Of a stretch of DNA of 64,000 bases, positions 51,901 to 62,597 are shown piece by piece. The notes beneath the pieces were generated by a model. The model had not been told where the DNA came from. It did not search any database and worked only from the letters and a program-made list of their open reading frames with translations. Every line of letters begins with the position of its first letter. The first letter of the stretch is position 1. This stretch comes from Apostichopus japonicus (Eukaryota > Echinodermata > Holothuroidea > Aspidochirotida > Stichopodidae), in NCBI RefSeq assembly GCF_037975245.1, contig NC_092568.1:22284501-22348500 (forward strand). The letters run 5' to 3'. Made by a program: the position numbers and the translations under genes.

Positions 51901-53738
51901 GTGCTAGTTCCCTTTCAAATTATTACTTACATCCGTATGTAATCAGTCATTAGTAACTGCTTCGTTTTCATCAGATAAAAAGACAAGGAAAACCAAATGG
52001 TTGATTAATAACCATGAATGCATAACTTTCAAAGATAGCTGTTTTTTTTGTTTTTTTTTAAACTTTGCTCAAATTCATTACCATGGCAACACATATTTGT
52101 TAAGGACATCCTGTTTCTTGCATGGAAGCTGCTTGTCTTTCGACTTTAATAGCTACAACAATTTGGCTAGTAGTCAACAACAACAAAAAATTGAAAGCTA
52201 TAAAAACTATAAAAGCTTTAAAAATAGGCAACTTAATAGTGTTAAGACCCAACCCCTTTTCCAACTAAATAATTTTATTGCGACAGGATGTTTCATACCT
52301 GTATCTATGACTTACCCTCGCACAGACACTTTGACTTACTTTTGACTGCCTTAAATTTCAAATCGAGACTCATCATTTTAAGATATATACATGTTTGATC
52401 TGCTTTCCTTTTTAAATTATTCATATTTATATATTTTGAGGTAAATGACTTTAAATGTTGGTTGCTTTTATTTTTTCTGTGTAAAGTGTTCTGAGATATT
52501 TCATTTATGTCAAGAGCTCTGTATTATTTTTTTTTCATTACTATCATTGTGATTACTATTATTACATGTCACGTTGCATAATTCCCATAAAGGCCTATAT
52601 TCTTTTATTAGTCAGTGAAACATGGCACGTTTTTATGTCTGCATATTCTAACTCGATGAGACGGATCTGAAGTCGTTAAAAGCAGTAAAACGTTTAAAAG
52701 CCATTAAAGAGAAGTGGACATGGTTTATGAATGTGACAAACAACAGATAGAAGCCATATGACCACAGTGATCTGTCTTATGACTTAAATAGATGGAAACG
52801 GGGGAATCACCTTATTGTGCAATTTTATAATAAAACTCTCACATAGCAAATCTAGCAGAGACGAACAGTCAAAGCAAGTTATCCGGGAAAATCTTTTCGC
52901 AGGATTTTCAAAACTTGTGTGGTTTTGGAGCAAGAAAATAGTTTCAATTGCTCAAAAACTTGCTTCAAATGATCATTCAAAGACTGTTCTTGAGCAATTT
53001 CTCATATCAATTCCTTAGCGCTCTTCCTTGTGCAGCGGCGGAAAGTCACAACAGTTACTACCCACACCCCTCGTTGACTTACTGTTAGGCCATGTTTTTC
53101 TTCACTGATAACAGTTCTTTCCTCATTTCATAACACTTTGTCTAAAACATCTTTAGAAAGGTGGAATAAATCTCTTCATATCTCTGTTGTTTCCTAGTTT
53201 CTATTTAGCATGGCACGATCGGACTTTGGGGGTTAAAAAATGTAAAAATACGTAACTTTTGAAAACCAAAAGTCACACGTAAAACACACATGGCAACATG
53301 TAGCGTCGTGTGGCTTTTGAAACTCCCATTTTTGAAAGTTCAATTGTGTCACTATAACACTGGCCCTCCTCTTTGTCTAAATTGAATATGCATTACAAAT
53401 GAGTGACAGATTCTGTACATATAAAAATTATTGTGATTGGTTCAAGTTTTCAATCGGACCTAGGGGTAACAAATGAGAGTCTTCGTTAGAAAATATCGAC
53501 CTTCTAGCCCAACCTCGAGAGACGCTATTGTAGACGCCCGCGTGGTAGCGCCTAGTATAGGGGACTGTAACTACGCACTGTTTAATCGTTTATGTGTAAT
53601 TGTATTAAAATTTGTTATTGTACTGTTAAGAACTCAAAATTAGCTTAAAAACACATTTATTGGTATTTTTTTTTCACCCAAATTCCCATATACATTGAGA
53701 ATGCAATAGTTTGCGTCACAGCAATATAAAAAAAAACC

Positions 53739-54115
53739 CGCAACAGAATGGATCAGTCCAATCTTCCTGACCGCGTTGATCCACAGCGCTCACGTATGGG
53801 AGCGATGAGTCACACTTAATCCTTCAAAGAGCTTATATTGCAGTACTTTTTAGTGTCGTTTTGGGGGGTGAAGGAATTGATATGGTGCAGGAAGCAATAC
53901 TTGACGATGAGAAAATTGTTTCCATGGAAACTCCCAAACCTTTAATTAATACACAATTCATTTACCATGTACAACACCCAGTTGGGACAATGTGTTTCTA
54001 TAATGTAGTGTTATGTCCCGCTTCAGAGCACTCGTATTGTCATTACGAGCAGAATGAATATCATGTTTCTATCAGATCAAGGTTACTGTTTGTACTGTCA
54101 ATACCAGTGCTTTGA
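53739..54115 (+). CDS. Open segment of about 122 codons, doubtful
   Basis: An open frame with protein-like parts (GIDMVQEAILDDEKIVSMET, YHVQHPVGTMCFY) but no recognised motif and no clear splice sites. May be chance. Confidence 0.15.
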
Positions 54116-55021
54116 GAGCATAACATTGGAGTACAGTTTCAAGAGGTACAGTATTAGCATTAGGAAATTGTCCCAATTGGCTGATGTACAATCACATCAC
54201 ACTGAATATTCATATCAATAACAAAAGCTCTATTCCTGGCACCACCCCATCTGTGAAAACAAGACAGGGTTTCACTAATGGAATATATGGTGATTGAACC
54301 CAAACAAGCCGTGCGTGTTCATAGCTGCACCGACTGTGTCATAAATCCATGTCGCTGTTCACTCCGACTCCGTCCTTGCTGTTTTGTTAAAACCCCTTTT
54401 GTTTTATCGCAATATCAACCTAATCAACACAGCATTAATCAAAACTGTTGAAATGGCTACGGAGTATAACGAGCAAGCGTAAACTGTACACACATGTATA
54501 TTTTTAAACACCTAAGCGATTTTATTCACCCCTTTAATCCACAGCTTTGTGTATATCTAAATTTGGCAGAAATGGATCCAATCTTCCACGAAATACGTGA
54601 ATTGATGGATAGCAAGGTACCACGGTAAAGAAAACAAGCTAAAAGAGATTGTCATTAAATGTCAATTGTGCAGTGATCGCATCCAAATGAAATGAATAAA
54701 TTTCAATATTTTAAAACTCAACAAGAGTGAGTTGCTTATAACGTGGGAGTTTTATCGATGTCTTCATTTCATAAGCTCTGCATTACATCTACATATTTTT
54801 TTAAGTCTCTTTGTTTACACATTTAACTTTATCCAATTTGAGTTTCTCTTTGGCTTTTACCACATGTGGATACTACAACAAAATTTATTCAGATTATTTA
54901 TAGTACATAAAACATACAAGACCACAATAGGTATAGGACTACATTAAACAACAACACCTCAAGGATATTTATGATAACAGAGTGAACCCAATCTTAAAAT
55001 AACAAACTGACCAATGAGGAA

Positions 55022-55182
55022 GGAAAGAAACATTCAGAATATTGGTTTATTAAAAAACACATTTGGCACGGCTGGGAACTACATTAATAAAGTAACCAGC
55101 CAGATTGAAGGTTGAAAGGGAAAAACCCATTCCGAATATAGGTTTAACACGTCTGGCACGGCTGGGAACAACATTAATAAGG
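55022..55182. repeat. 91-bp tandem duplication
   Basis: Two diverged copies, each with TTGGCACGGCTGGGAAC or a near match followed by ACATTAATAA, 91 bases apart. It lies just 3' of the second PH exon on the minus strand. Confidence 0.8.
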
Positions 55183-55541
55183 CTAGAAAATATTGGTCGA
55201 CTTCCTACCACCACCTAACACCATCATCTTTCAGCTGATCTGGAGTTCCTAAACCTTTCCTAGGTACGAATGCTACAAAGTATTTCTTTTTTCACAAGAG
55301 TATTCCAATCAGCAACTTTGTATGCAAATCAGGCAAGAACGTCTGCTATGATTGGTTGATAGCCGGTAATATTTCATGAGTTTTTAAGGATTTTTGTCAA
55401 CCTTGAGAGACAGAGAGACAGTGCTAAGCTATTACTATACTGTGCTCATATGCGGTTGTGATCCTCAAACAGGTTCCCAACATTTGAACATTTACTGCGG
55501 ACGACCGAGTGAAAGGGAAAATGTAGCGAAATATTACTCAC

Positions 55542-55715
55542 TGAACACAAAAGACAAAACTCCTTTTGACGTAATCCCTCAGAGGACAAACAATGGCACC
55601 GGCCAGATCTATCGGGTCCATCCCGTCCAGCGTCAATCTCAAGGTAACGAAATCTCGACTTTCATAGAACGTCAGCGTCCGTCCTTGGTGCACGATGTAA
55701 ATATAGTTCCATGTC
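55542..55715 (-). CDS. PH domain exon 2: central strands of the beta-spectrin-type PH domain
   Basis: Internal exon of 174 nt, read 55715 to 55542, between acceptor TTTCACATTGTCTCAG and donor GTGAGT. It carries 1 base, 57 codons and 2 bases. Recognisable parts are RTWNYIYIVHQGRTLTFYES (the strands around the lipid-binding loop, with aromatic residues at the usual places) and DYVKRSFVFCV, matching the DYKKKKHVFKL segment before the last strands in beta-spectrins. The trailing bases CA join with the A that opens the exon at 14711 to make Gln, and the reading then continues LTNGARYLFQA. That join is 40.8 kb downstream on the minus strand. A 111-codon frame on the plus strand over this exon is its antisense shadow. 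Confidence 0.88.
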
Positions 55716-56820
55716 CTGAGACAATGTGAAACAATATGAGATGGAAAAAGAAGAAGGCATAAAACCATCCTGATGAGTCATATTTTAACCATTTTCTCAC
55801 TCTGTGGCTGGGTTTTCCAACTTTATTTCATTAGTTAAATAAATAAATACAAACAGTGGACAGCATTCCTGCTTTGTTTGGGATACGTTTCGCAATATTT
55901 TGACAAAGAGTAGATGATGGACATACCAAGATTATAGGTTTTCCGACTTTTACAGAAGCTTTAAAACACAGTAAATATACAAATTTAGTCAGCTATATTT
56001 TAGCACTGAAAGCAATAGAGCAAACGTGCACAGTGTCTTCATTAATCTCCCTTTGATTTTCTTGAAATATTTTCACAATTCACAACATTTCTGTACTGTG
56101 GAAACTGTTGGCAGATTGTTTGAGAGGAAGGCCGGGTGGGGGGGGGGGGAGACAACGATTGTGATTAAAACCAAACTACGATACTTGGAGTAGTGTGTTG
56201 GTTTTTTCGACAGGCAACCAGCGGGCCATTGAAGTCTGCAAAAAATTTCAATTTGGCTCATGAAAAAAGAAATCAGCCCACCATCTTGGATTAATGGTAA
56301 CATGCAGATCCTCAAAACCTCATGCTTGAGCACCTTACCCTTTCATTATTTTGAATTTATAATTAACCAATGATTTTTACAGTCAACGTATCGCATTCTT
56401 CTTGAATTCAGAAAATTCAGAAATTTACATGATTCAACACAAAGAGATGCTTCAAATTATGTAAATTATTTAGTAATTCAATAGTATTGCCAAGCACGTT
56501 CAAGCATTTATAAAACTAACCACCGATTCAAAGAAACCCAATATTTCTAAAGATTTATCAAGAGAGTGAGAAATCATGTTGGAAGTTTCTTATCTCGATA
56601 GATCGATCGAAATGTGACTCGGTTGATTTTACAACAGAGTACCCTTGTATTGGATTAAACATGTGGGCAAAGACACATCAAAATTTCAAAATTTCACACT
56701 TGAAATCCTGATTTTTCATTCACGTTACTTCTATCATGTTTCCTCCATTTTTCCCGACAATAAATCTCATTTTAATATTCTCTACTTCCTCCTCCTCTTC
56801 CTTTTCATCTCTCGTCGTAC

Positions 56821-56947
56821 CTGTCTCTCGCCTTCAGAGCATAATTCTCCATGTCATGCTTCACTAGGATTAAACCTTCTGCACAGTCATCTTCGTCAGC
56901 AGCTCCTGCTTCTGATCCACGTGATGATGAAGTACCTCTCAAAACAA
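56821..56947 (-). CDS. PH domain exon 1: start of the beta-spectrin-type PH domain
   Basis: Internal exon of 127 nt, read 56947 to 56821. The acceptor is a T-rich tract ending in GGTAG and the donor is CAG/GTACGA. It carries 2 bases, 41 codons and 2 bases, which fits the linker exon before it and the exon at 55715 after it. The first half is a Ser/Ala/Asp-rich approach. The second half (AEGLILVKHDMENYALKARD) is where the first beta strand and loop of a PH domain lie; in beta-spectrins this is the EGxLxRKH segment. The codon rebuilt across the junction is Arg, giving RTWNY, close to the SRSWHNVY of beta-spectrin PH domains. An AT dinucleotide run lies just upstream in the intron. PH domains of this class bind inositol lipids and place the spectrin lattice at the membrane. 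Confidence 0.83.
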
Positions 56948-56964
56948 CTACCAAAGAGAAAAAA

Positions 56965-56996
<32 letters not shown>

Positions 56997-58252
56997 ACGG
57001 AGATAAATCATTGACATGCAAATGAAGTCACGGTTTTATTATCGAGTAATATTTCCTCATCTCCGCTTACAAATTTTCCTTCAAAGGCGGAAATAAAAAG
57101 AGAGAAAAAGAAAAAAAAACTGTTGATAGCTATTCCTGATGAGGGAGAAAGAAACGAGAATGTCTAAACCAAGTAAAAATAAATAAAAAAATTTCAAATC
57201 AATAATTTCTTCTTCATTTTCATATTCTTCTTTCTTTCCAAGTCGAACATTCCCTCTTCTTCTTATTCTTCATCTTCTTCTTCTCTTAAATACGAATCTA
57301 TGTCTTTTTCTCTTTTGAAATAGCTCAAACAATCTCATACTCCCCCCGAGGAGATAAAAGTCCTCAAAAGAAGATGAAGATCATATTTCACGATCAGATA
57401 ACACAGCGCTGCTGCAAAACTAAAGTAGAAAGATGATGAAAACCATAATGAATACAAATTTTGATAAAATGCAGAAAGCTCATTAAAGATGTAGAAAGTA
57501 CTTTCTAATCTTTTAAACTGCAGAAAAAAGAAAAGAAAAAAAGAAAGGTTGTTGCCTTGATAAAAAATATCAAAAAAAATCCGAGTTCAAAAACCTAGTG
57601 CACCTTTTTCTGCAGCCTTCGTTTTTCTGTCTTTTTTTTGGCTCTTTCTTTTTATGCTGTTAGCGGTGTTTTCATATTGCCAATAAAAAACATTATACAG
57701 GTGAGGAGATTGTGATCTATAGCAGAGGCCCACTAAAAGCAGTTACATACCAAACTTCTAAGAATTTCTGACAATTTGCCGTCAATCTCAAGGACACAGA
57801 ATGAAAAATTATAGCTTCAAGTCTTTTCAAATTGTCAGGCAACCTTACGTCGCAACACAAAAGGCTGAACAGCGATAAAAGAGAAACTTCAATACTAAAA
57901 TTCAGTTGTCTTTCCCTTCCAGCATCATTTTAATGCAATTAATTAGGCAAAAACTTTAAAGGGGGGTCTTCGCTGAAGAAGCGAAACAAGGAGTTCGGTT
58001 AAAGGTAATGCAGACTTCTTTATCACCCAAATCATACAAACCCCACCAAACTTCTCCTATGTGTCATCAAGGCAACTTTAATTCTGGATAAAGAATACTG
58101 ATCAGATACAGTATATATGTTATAATATGTTAACCAATGTAAATACCATGGCCCATTGTTAGTTGAAATATCTTAAATATCTTGTCACTAACTTGAGATA
58201 TGGTTGATTGAATGCAATCTCTTTTGACTGGTTAAACCTCCAGCTACTGCAG

Positions 58253-58463
58253 GAAGTGGATCACAGTAGCTGGTCTGTGATGTCATCACAGTAGCAGGTC
58301 TGTGATGTCATCACAATAGCTGGTCTATGATGTCATCAATCATGGTAGGTGGTCTGTGATGTCATCACAGTAGCTGGTCTGAGAAGTCACACTGGTCTGT
58401 GAGGTCATCACAGTAGGTGGTCTGTGATGTCATCACAGTAGGTAGTCTGTGATATGATCACAG
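58253..58463. repeat. 25-bp tandem array carrying TGATGTCA motifs
   Basis: Units of CACAGTAGCTGGTCTG then TGATGTCAT. TGATGTCA occurs at 58278, 58303, 58328, 58357 and 58425, and TGAGGTCA at 58400. TGATGTCA differs by one base from the CRE site TGACGTCA bound by CREB/ATF proteins. The array lies in the intron between the linker exon and the first PH exon. Whether it binds anything is unknown. Confidence 0.85.
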
Positions 58464-59049
58464 TCGATCTTCTTCAAAAGAGTTACTTTCCTTTTTATAA
58501 TCTTCTTTGTGATTAACCCTTGAAAATGTGATACATTATGGAATGTTTGCCCAGGTGTCAATCAATGTTACCTGGAATTAGAATTTGCATCAAAATGCAA
58601 CTTTTCTAATAAGATATCACTTCCCTCCGTGAGAGAAATGATTCAGGTATCATCGTTAAGAGGAAACAAAAACCTATAAAGCATGTTGCCATGACGACAT
58701 AATTTCCCTCTGCCATTGCCAGATGCAAAACACAGAATATCACCACATTTGACGATCTCATATCCATGCCTTACAAAATTATATGAGGATGTCGTTTTGA
58801 TCGATTACCAGCAATTTTTGTTAAATAATCAACTTCAAGCAACTGGAATATCATCCCTTGTTTAATCAAGACAAATACTATTACACAAATAATACCCAGT
58901 CTAATCCTTGAAATGTTGAACTCAAATAAAAAAAAATGTAGAGACCTAAATATAGAAGACTCGGAAATAATACTAATAATAAAGCAACATTTGAATTTGC
59001 TATAATTTAAAAAGTTCATATTAAGACAGTAATGTCTGCTCCTGCTCAC

Positions 59050-59614
59050 CATCAGACGGCAATCTTTGCCTTCCTCTGTGTCGTTGCTCTCTCCTAGTCA
59101 TTCTTGAATCAGCTGGGACTACAAACGGATACCTCTCATCCTCACTGTCAGAGTTTTCGTCTTCAATCTGCCGAGATACATTGACCTCTGACCCAGACAG
59201 AGTGCTCTCTCCACTCCCACTGGAGTCATCAGTCAATGACCTTGGCCATGTTAGTTTTTCATCAAAGCTAACATCATGGTGTTCCTTCCGTAGATCACCC
59301 TGTCTTCTACAGTCACCAGGGAAACAAATTCTTCTCGACACTGGCCCACCACGAGAATGTGAGTGGTCTCTTCCATTCCCCCTCCGAATGTTGGAGAATC
59401 TCTCGTGGGATGTACAGGATGTTTCACCAGTGGTATGAGCAGCACCATGTCGAGGACCAGAGTCTGTACCCCTGTCAGTCTCAATCTCGGGTGTCTCCTC
59501 ACCCCTGTAACCACCATGGGGGGATTCAGGAGACACTTCCACAGAAGGAGGACACTCTTCAGGAGAGATGAGGGGCCTGTATACCTCTGAATCGGCTTGG
59601 GGTGCATCACTACT
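59050..59614 (-). CDS. Linker exon of a spectrin-beta-like PH gene (internal exon)
   Basis: Internal coding exon of 565 nt, read 59614 to 59050. It follows a pyrimidine-rich acceptor (TTCTTTCTTAG) in phase 0 and ends at a G/GTGAGC donor, leaving one base that the next exon at 56947 completes. It encodes 188 residues rich in Ser, Arg, Glu and Asp, with an acidic run (IEDENSDSEDERYPF) and basic stretches (RREQRHRGRQR), and no recognisable fold. In beta-spectrins such a low-complexity linker sits between the last spectrin repeat and the C-terminal PH domain, which is the position here. If the donor were not used, the frame would continue only 8 codons to a stop near 59021. Linkage to the PH exons rests on phase and order, not on transcripts. 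The upstream exon was not found in 59615-64000. Confidence 0.72.
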
Positions 59615-62312
59615 CTAAGAAAGAAGAACATCATTTAAAGATAAGGAGGGATCTTGTTTAATACAGTGCGGATTTGGAAATTTTCCAAGATACAATATAG
59701 AAAATAACATTTTCACAAACAAACACGGGAAGAAATCATATTGCAATGATCTACTATGACGTGTTGAAGTTAGTTTTGCTGTTAAAGAGGCTCACTGGCT
59801 TGAGCATTGATGTTGTTCAATGTTGAAGTGTTGCATCTCCAATCTGGCAATGACAACTTCAGAGAAAAATCTTCAGATAACTTTTTTTTCATAAGTTTAG
59901 ACATCACATGGCTTCCTAGATACTGATAATGAGAAACGTTTACTTTTCTCTTTCTCATTTGACTCAATGAAAGCCAAAATGATGGATAGTAATGCATAGT
60001 TATGCCTCATGTATTAAACCACGGGTAATGAATAGAGATCACGTTACAATGATAGCAGCCAATCATACAACAATATCACAGCCAATCACCAAGCTAATCA
60101 CATAGGCCAGTATTGGCTTCAGTATAGTTATGCTTCATGTATTGTATCATGGGTAATGGAAAGATATCACATAACAATGATAGCAGCCAATCATACACAT
60201 TGAAACTGCCAACACCTTGATCTAATCATTTGATATAGGTATAATGACATGACAGGTTTGCCCCAGTTCACCTCATTCAAGTCTTTTACATTTTAATCGA
60301 TATCCTACTTTCCACAAACTTAATAGTAAATAGTTATCATATATATTAGTGATAGTTGATCATAAGCAAACAATCATATATAGAGGTAGTGAATATAGAA
60401 GGTACCACTTAAGAAAATTCCTTCTTGACTACTTCACGACTTACAACACTGTGGGCCTATTTCTTCACGGTAACGATTCATCCAATCACAGTTTTTCTCT
60501 TTGAGACAAAACTGAAACTTCCAACATTATCTACCTATCTACATATTTCTTTAATTTCTCAAGAAAATCATATTTGGCAATCCTCCTTTGCAATTTGCAT
60601 CACAACCCATACTACACCACCTCACTGTCTGTCAGTGACATCCTAAATTACATATTGCTCATCGACGTTTTCCTTGTACGACTCCTTGCCAATTGGTTAG
60701 TGCAACAACCAGAACAAATAAAAGCAGAGTCTTTGATATGACCCCTAGCTACATTTACTTGTTTTGTTTTTCTAATTACCAATCAGTGCGACAAACGTTT
60801 CACTGTGTTTTGTCACCTTCTCCTTGCAGTTTTACTTACTACTTGCTTTACAGAAAGTAAGTTACAATCAGATGAAGAGCATTATCCATTGAAACAAACT
60901 GTTAATAGTTGAGCTCTGCTTCAAATCTTATTACTTCAACTCACCTTTCCAATTTTCATTATTTTTTTTTTTTTTCCCCCGTTCTACTTTTGAACTCTCT
61001 TTTCTGTATATAAAACATTTGCCCCGAAAACTTCAGAGACTTTGAGGTGGAAAAAAAATGATTGATAAGCTTCTTCAAGTATTTGATGATTGCCATGAAT
61101 CTTGGATTTACAAAGAAGAAAACATTAAAACTTGATAGAGCCAACCAAGAAGGGAAGAAGTAAAAAACAGGAAAGAAAGAGATGCTGCTTGTATTTGCTC
61201 CCAGGGGCTTTTCTAGAGCCTGGCAGGCGAATTAACAGATGGAAATTATAAATTTAACGCTCGGTTTACACGATTACATATGTAGATCTATGGCATATGT
61301 TTCTTGATGGAGGGTTCGTTTTATGAACATTAATATCGGGCTACGACATAAAATACTAAAAATTGTGTGATAAAGCTATAACATGCAACCATAAATATTA
61401 CAGTTTGTCACTCGATACGATGCAATGAATAAAAAGAGAAAAGTTGGGAGATCTGTGTGCCAAACTTCCTAAGTCTTGACAGGCGAGACTTATAAACTTG
61501 GATGTACAAAAGATACGCAAAAGTGAGGTAGAGACAGAAGGGAAAGACAAAAAGAATAAAAATAATCATAATTCCTGACAAAATAAAGCTGCATCTTGTC
61601 TCCCTGGTTTTTCATCAAATCAGCAAAGATTTTTTTTTTTTTCAAGTTATGAAATTTTCATCCTACTTTTGTACTTTCTTTTGCTGGCACTCAGAGGCCT
61701 TTTTCTTTTCTTCTTACAGGTGTTAGGAATAATATTGTCGTTTTGAATACTTCTGATTCTTTAACCGTTGTTGTGAAAACTAGTTATAGCACTAAAGCAA
61801 GAAACTAATTATATATGTGCTGTGGAAGTGTAACTGAGTAAACAAAAGACAAATATGGGCGAAATACAAGAGGTTATTGGTTACTGTAGGTACATGTTTT
61901 GCTGCAAACTTTTGTATGGTATAAATTGTCACACAGCCACTACATTATTTGATTGGTAATTAACACAATTTATTAACCCACTCCCAGGATCTACTTTGTT
62001 GTACAGGCTGTTGATTTCTTTAAGCATGCTCCGTGCAAAGGCGACATGTTGTATTTTTATTATTCTATAATAAGTACTCCACAGGATGTCCCAAGATGAT
62101 GTAAACTTTACTTCCAGGAACAGTCATTGATAGAGAATGATGAACTTGCATGCACAATGTGGCACCATGTGGCACCATGAACTAAACACAACTGGTGAAA
62201 AGTGCCCTTGATGCAATAGGTACTGCTCGTACTGAAGCATGCATGCTTCCACAAGAACTATTAACATACAAAATCAATCTTAGCTAATACTTTCTGGTGG
62301 CAAAGGGACAGT
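59615..62312. other. Upstream intron of the PH gene
   Basis: Should be intron if the linker exon starts at 59614. Apart from the 128-bp duplication I see no exon ending in phase 0 on the minus strand. Confidence 0.4.
59997..60200. repeat. 128-bp tandem duplication
   Basis: Two copies with TAGTTATGCYTCATGTATT, GGGTAATG and ATGATAGCAGCCAATCATAC. The CCAATCA element recurs inside. It lies upstream of the linker exon. Confidence 0.85.
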
Positions 62313-62597
62313 TTATAGAGAGTGTGGTGGACGATTGACTAAGGCTTCAGACTTGTGATCCAAGGATTGTTGCTTCAACTCCTACCTAATTCACTACGTT
62401 GTGTCCTTGGGCAAGATGCTTTATCTGTGAGGTAAGTTAGGTAACTTGTCATTGGGCGCAGTATATAACTGCAGCCACCTGGAGGAATTGTCTCTGGGAC
62501 AGGTTATCATTGACCAGGGATAACATAACGTCTGTAAGGCGCTTTGAAACCTATTGCTGGTATAAAGCGCTATATAAAAGTGTAATATTATTATCAT
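62313..62597 (+). mobile_element. tRNA-type SINE with L2-like tail
   Basis: About 285 bp. The head resembles a tRNA: an A-box-like GTGGACGATTGACT near 62325-62340, GACTTGTGATC like an anticodon arm, and a B-box-like GCTTCAACTCC at 62372-62382 (GGTTCRANYCC with one change). The middle has TGTCCTTGGGCAAGATGCTT, a core seen in many SINEs of marine animals. The tail, GTAAGGCGCTTTGAAAC then TAAAGCGCTATATAA then TATTATTATCA, matches the tail type of the LINE piece at 28795-29110, suggesting it borrows that LINE machinery. The left edge is approximate. A 62-codon minus-strand frame here is not a gene. Confidence 0.72.

Larger units (their letters stand above)
14712..55541 (-). other. 40.8 kb intron splitting the PH domain
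   Basis: The interval between donor GTGAGT (minus strand, 55541-55536) and the acceptor ending CCACAG next to 14711. Both borders and the codon phase agree. The intron is filled with repeats, MITEs, a LINE tail, satellite arrays and a THAP relic, each listed separately. Stretches not listed, for example 16900-19430, 22650-24040, 24260-26040, 32740-33790, 37830-39900, 40270-42240, 46080-47730 and 49000-53730, are AT-rich sequence in which I see no gene. Confidence 0.75.

Noticed and set aside
55394-55729. 111-codon plus-strand frame
   Set aside because: It is antisense to the second PH exon, which has splice sites, phase and family match on the minus strand.
59181-59634. Several overlapping frames on both strands over the linker exon
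   Set aside because: Shadows of the GC-richer linker exon; only the 59614-59050 frame has matching acceptor, donor and phase.
59782-59997. Possible exon upstream of the linker exon
   Set aside because: Its donor-like site leaves phase 1 or 2 in the open frames, while the linker exon needs phase 0.
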